Shown here piece after piece: positions 63,114 through 64,000 of a stretch of DNA of 64,000 bases. Origin of the DNA: Xenorhabdus japonica (GTDB lineage Bacteria > Pseudomonadota > Gammaproteobacteria > Enterobacterales > Enterobacteriaceae); the NCBI RefSeq assembly GCF_900115195.1, contig NZ_FOVO01000003.1, positions 91,596 to 155,595 of the forward strand. Reading direction: 5' to 3'. The number at the start of each line of letters is the position of its first letter. Within the stretch, counting starts at the first letter, position 1. The position numbers were made by a program, and so were the translations under genes. The notes below the pieces were generated by a model. The model was not told the origin of the DNA and did no database searches. It worked only from the letters and a program-made list of their open reading frames with translations.

Positions 63114-63893
63114 GGTCATGTATTGAATGGTTAGATCACTCGCTAAACGTAGTTTTCACGCTCAATAAATGTCCCTATCACTTTGTCGTACACCTCTTCC
63201 GATTTAGAATAGCTGATTGTTTTTCGATTCAACCTTTTTAGCCGGGTACGATGGGTAAGATTATTTCGCTCTATTTGTTGAGTAAACGTCTTTCCAGTAA
63301 GATAGCCCTCTTCTGGAAGATTGTCATAAACCACATAATCATCCGTACAATAAAATCGAATATTAAAGGGTGATAAGAGGGCAAGCAGCTTGTCTAACGT
63401 TTTTCTACTGCGATCACCAAAAATATGCGCCACAATGCGTTTCATACGAGGTTCCCAAGCATACCAGAGCCAGCGCTGATTTTTCTTACTTCCAACAAAT
63501 GACCCTTGTTCATCTATCTCGCAGATAAGTTGAATATCACTTCCTCCCAGCGGCAAAGTCGTCACGTTCCGGGGATTGAGTTTTTTAGTGTTTTCATGAC
63601 GGTAGAGGTGGCAACTTTCAGTACACGGGCGGTATCACGATACCACCATTATTCATTGCCATATCTACAATCTGTTCTTTAACGCTCGGTTTACAGGCTT
63701 GGTAGGTGTATTCCAACTGAAAGACCTTACGACAGGCATAGCAGCGATAACGGGAATGCCCGCCATTTCCTTTTCCATGCCTTTTTACGTCTTCTGATTT
63801 GTGACAATAACGACAGTGAACATCAACTTTAGCCATGTTTCACCATAAAAAGTTAGAAGTATATCACAACAACTAACCATTCAATACATGACC
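63114..63893 (-). mobile_element. IS1-family insertion sequence
   Basis: 780 bases bounded by perfect inverted repeats GGTCATGTATTGAATGGTTA and its complement, at 63114 and 63893. The inside encodes InsA/InsB-type transposase on the minus strand. Length is close to IS1 (768). The 8-9 bases flanking each end do not match (CGGTGTTGC versus TTATGTTTG), so no target duplication is visible. Confidence 0.88.
63143..63836 (-). pseudogene. IS1 transposase (insA-insB), frameshifted
   Basis: The insA part (63836 to about 63600) begins MAKVDVHCRYCHKSEDVKRH, with the zinc-finger CxxC pairs and YRCYACRKVFQLEYTY. It leaves frame at 63638-63640, where ATC-GTG should read ATC-CGT: one base is missing. Restoring it reads IRDTARVLKVATSTVMKTLK and reaches the A6C programmed -1 slip site (CTAAAAAAC). 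The insB part (63565-63143) carries the DDE core (EIDEQGSFVG, YCTDDYVVYD). The usual slip site is kept but the extra lesion should abolish transposase. Confidence 0.85.
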
Positions 63894-63931
63894 TTATGTT
63901 TGAGGTAGGGCAAACGGGTCTAATTTATACA

Positions 63932-63961
63932 GATGAAAATCCCACTGTCAGGATTTTCATC
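63932..63961. terminator. Perfect hairpin at window end
   Basis: GATGAAAATCC-CACTGTCA-GGATTTTCATC is an 11-bp perfect stem. Neither side has a clear T-run, so its role as terminator is uncertain. Nothing else can be named in 63894-64000. Confidence 0.4.
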
Positions 63962-64000
63962 ATATAGCCATTATCCCAGCCAGCCTTCTGGCGCTTAGTC

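Noticed and set aside
63925..64000. Possible 3' end of a minus-strand gene (reads KRQKAGWDNGYMMKIL then a stop at 63925) and a short plus-strand ORF in the same place
   Set aside because: Only 24 codons are visible, overlapping a perfect hairpin; no family is recognisable on either strand.

Overview
The window is a chromosomal segment from a moderately AT-rich enterobacterium (Enterobacterales). Protein families, gene order, tRNA-Val genes, SdsR and RprA small RNAs and ERIC repeats all fit that order. The full arn lipid A operon, the hmu heme locus, yfe/sit metal uptake, a PrtN-type regulator and abundant ERIC elements suggest a Morganellaceae member such as Photorhabdus, Xenorhabdus or a relative. 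The genus is inferred, not proven. Nearly all of the window is conserved core genome; I found no clearly new multi-gene system. The new-looking material is small: a tandem duplication with a chimeric mini-ORF, two tiny ORFs, odd repeats and an IS/PrtN boundary.

Layout. 1-10.8 kb: partial pabB, yoaH, a yebF-like secreted protein, pip, holE, ftnA, the yobA-copD-yebY copper cluster followed by the sRNA SdsR, msrC, proQ-prc and htpX with a sigma-32 promoter. 11-16.2 kb: tcyP, ydjM (LexA box), hxpB, yniB (tail frameshift), yniA. 16.3-19.9 kb: Fur-regulated yfe/sitABCD metal transporter. 20.2-30.6 kb: mltE, then the translation cluster thrS-infC-rpmI-rplT-pheMST-ihfA with its classic controls (tRNA-like thrS operator, AUU start of infC, pheM attenuator), then btuC-btuD. 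30.8-38.3 kb: arnBCADTEF, which adds 4-amino-4-deoxy-L-arabinose to lipid A. 38.4-39.9 kb: nlpC and lplA. 40.2-46.4 kb: heme uptake hemP-hmuRSTUV on the minus strand behind a Fur operator. 46.6-53 kb: aroH, ppsR/ppsA, the sRNA RprA and ydiK. 53.2-60.3 kb: ydiJ-menI, ldtE, lpp and pykF. Compared with the E. coli order, the suf operon is missing between menI and ldtE. 60.8-64 kb: two tRNA-Val(GAC), mdtK, then an accessory edge with a PrtN-family regulator and a broken IS1-family element.

The genes group by function: metal handling (ftnA, copper cluster, yfe/sit, hmu), envelope remodelling and stress (prc, htpX, mltE, arn, ldtE, lpp, RprA, SdsR), translation (thrS to pheT), and central carbon control around phosphoenolpyruvate (ppsA, its regulator ppsR, pykF, aroH).
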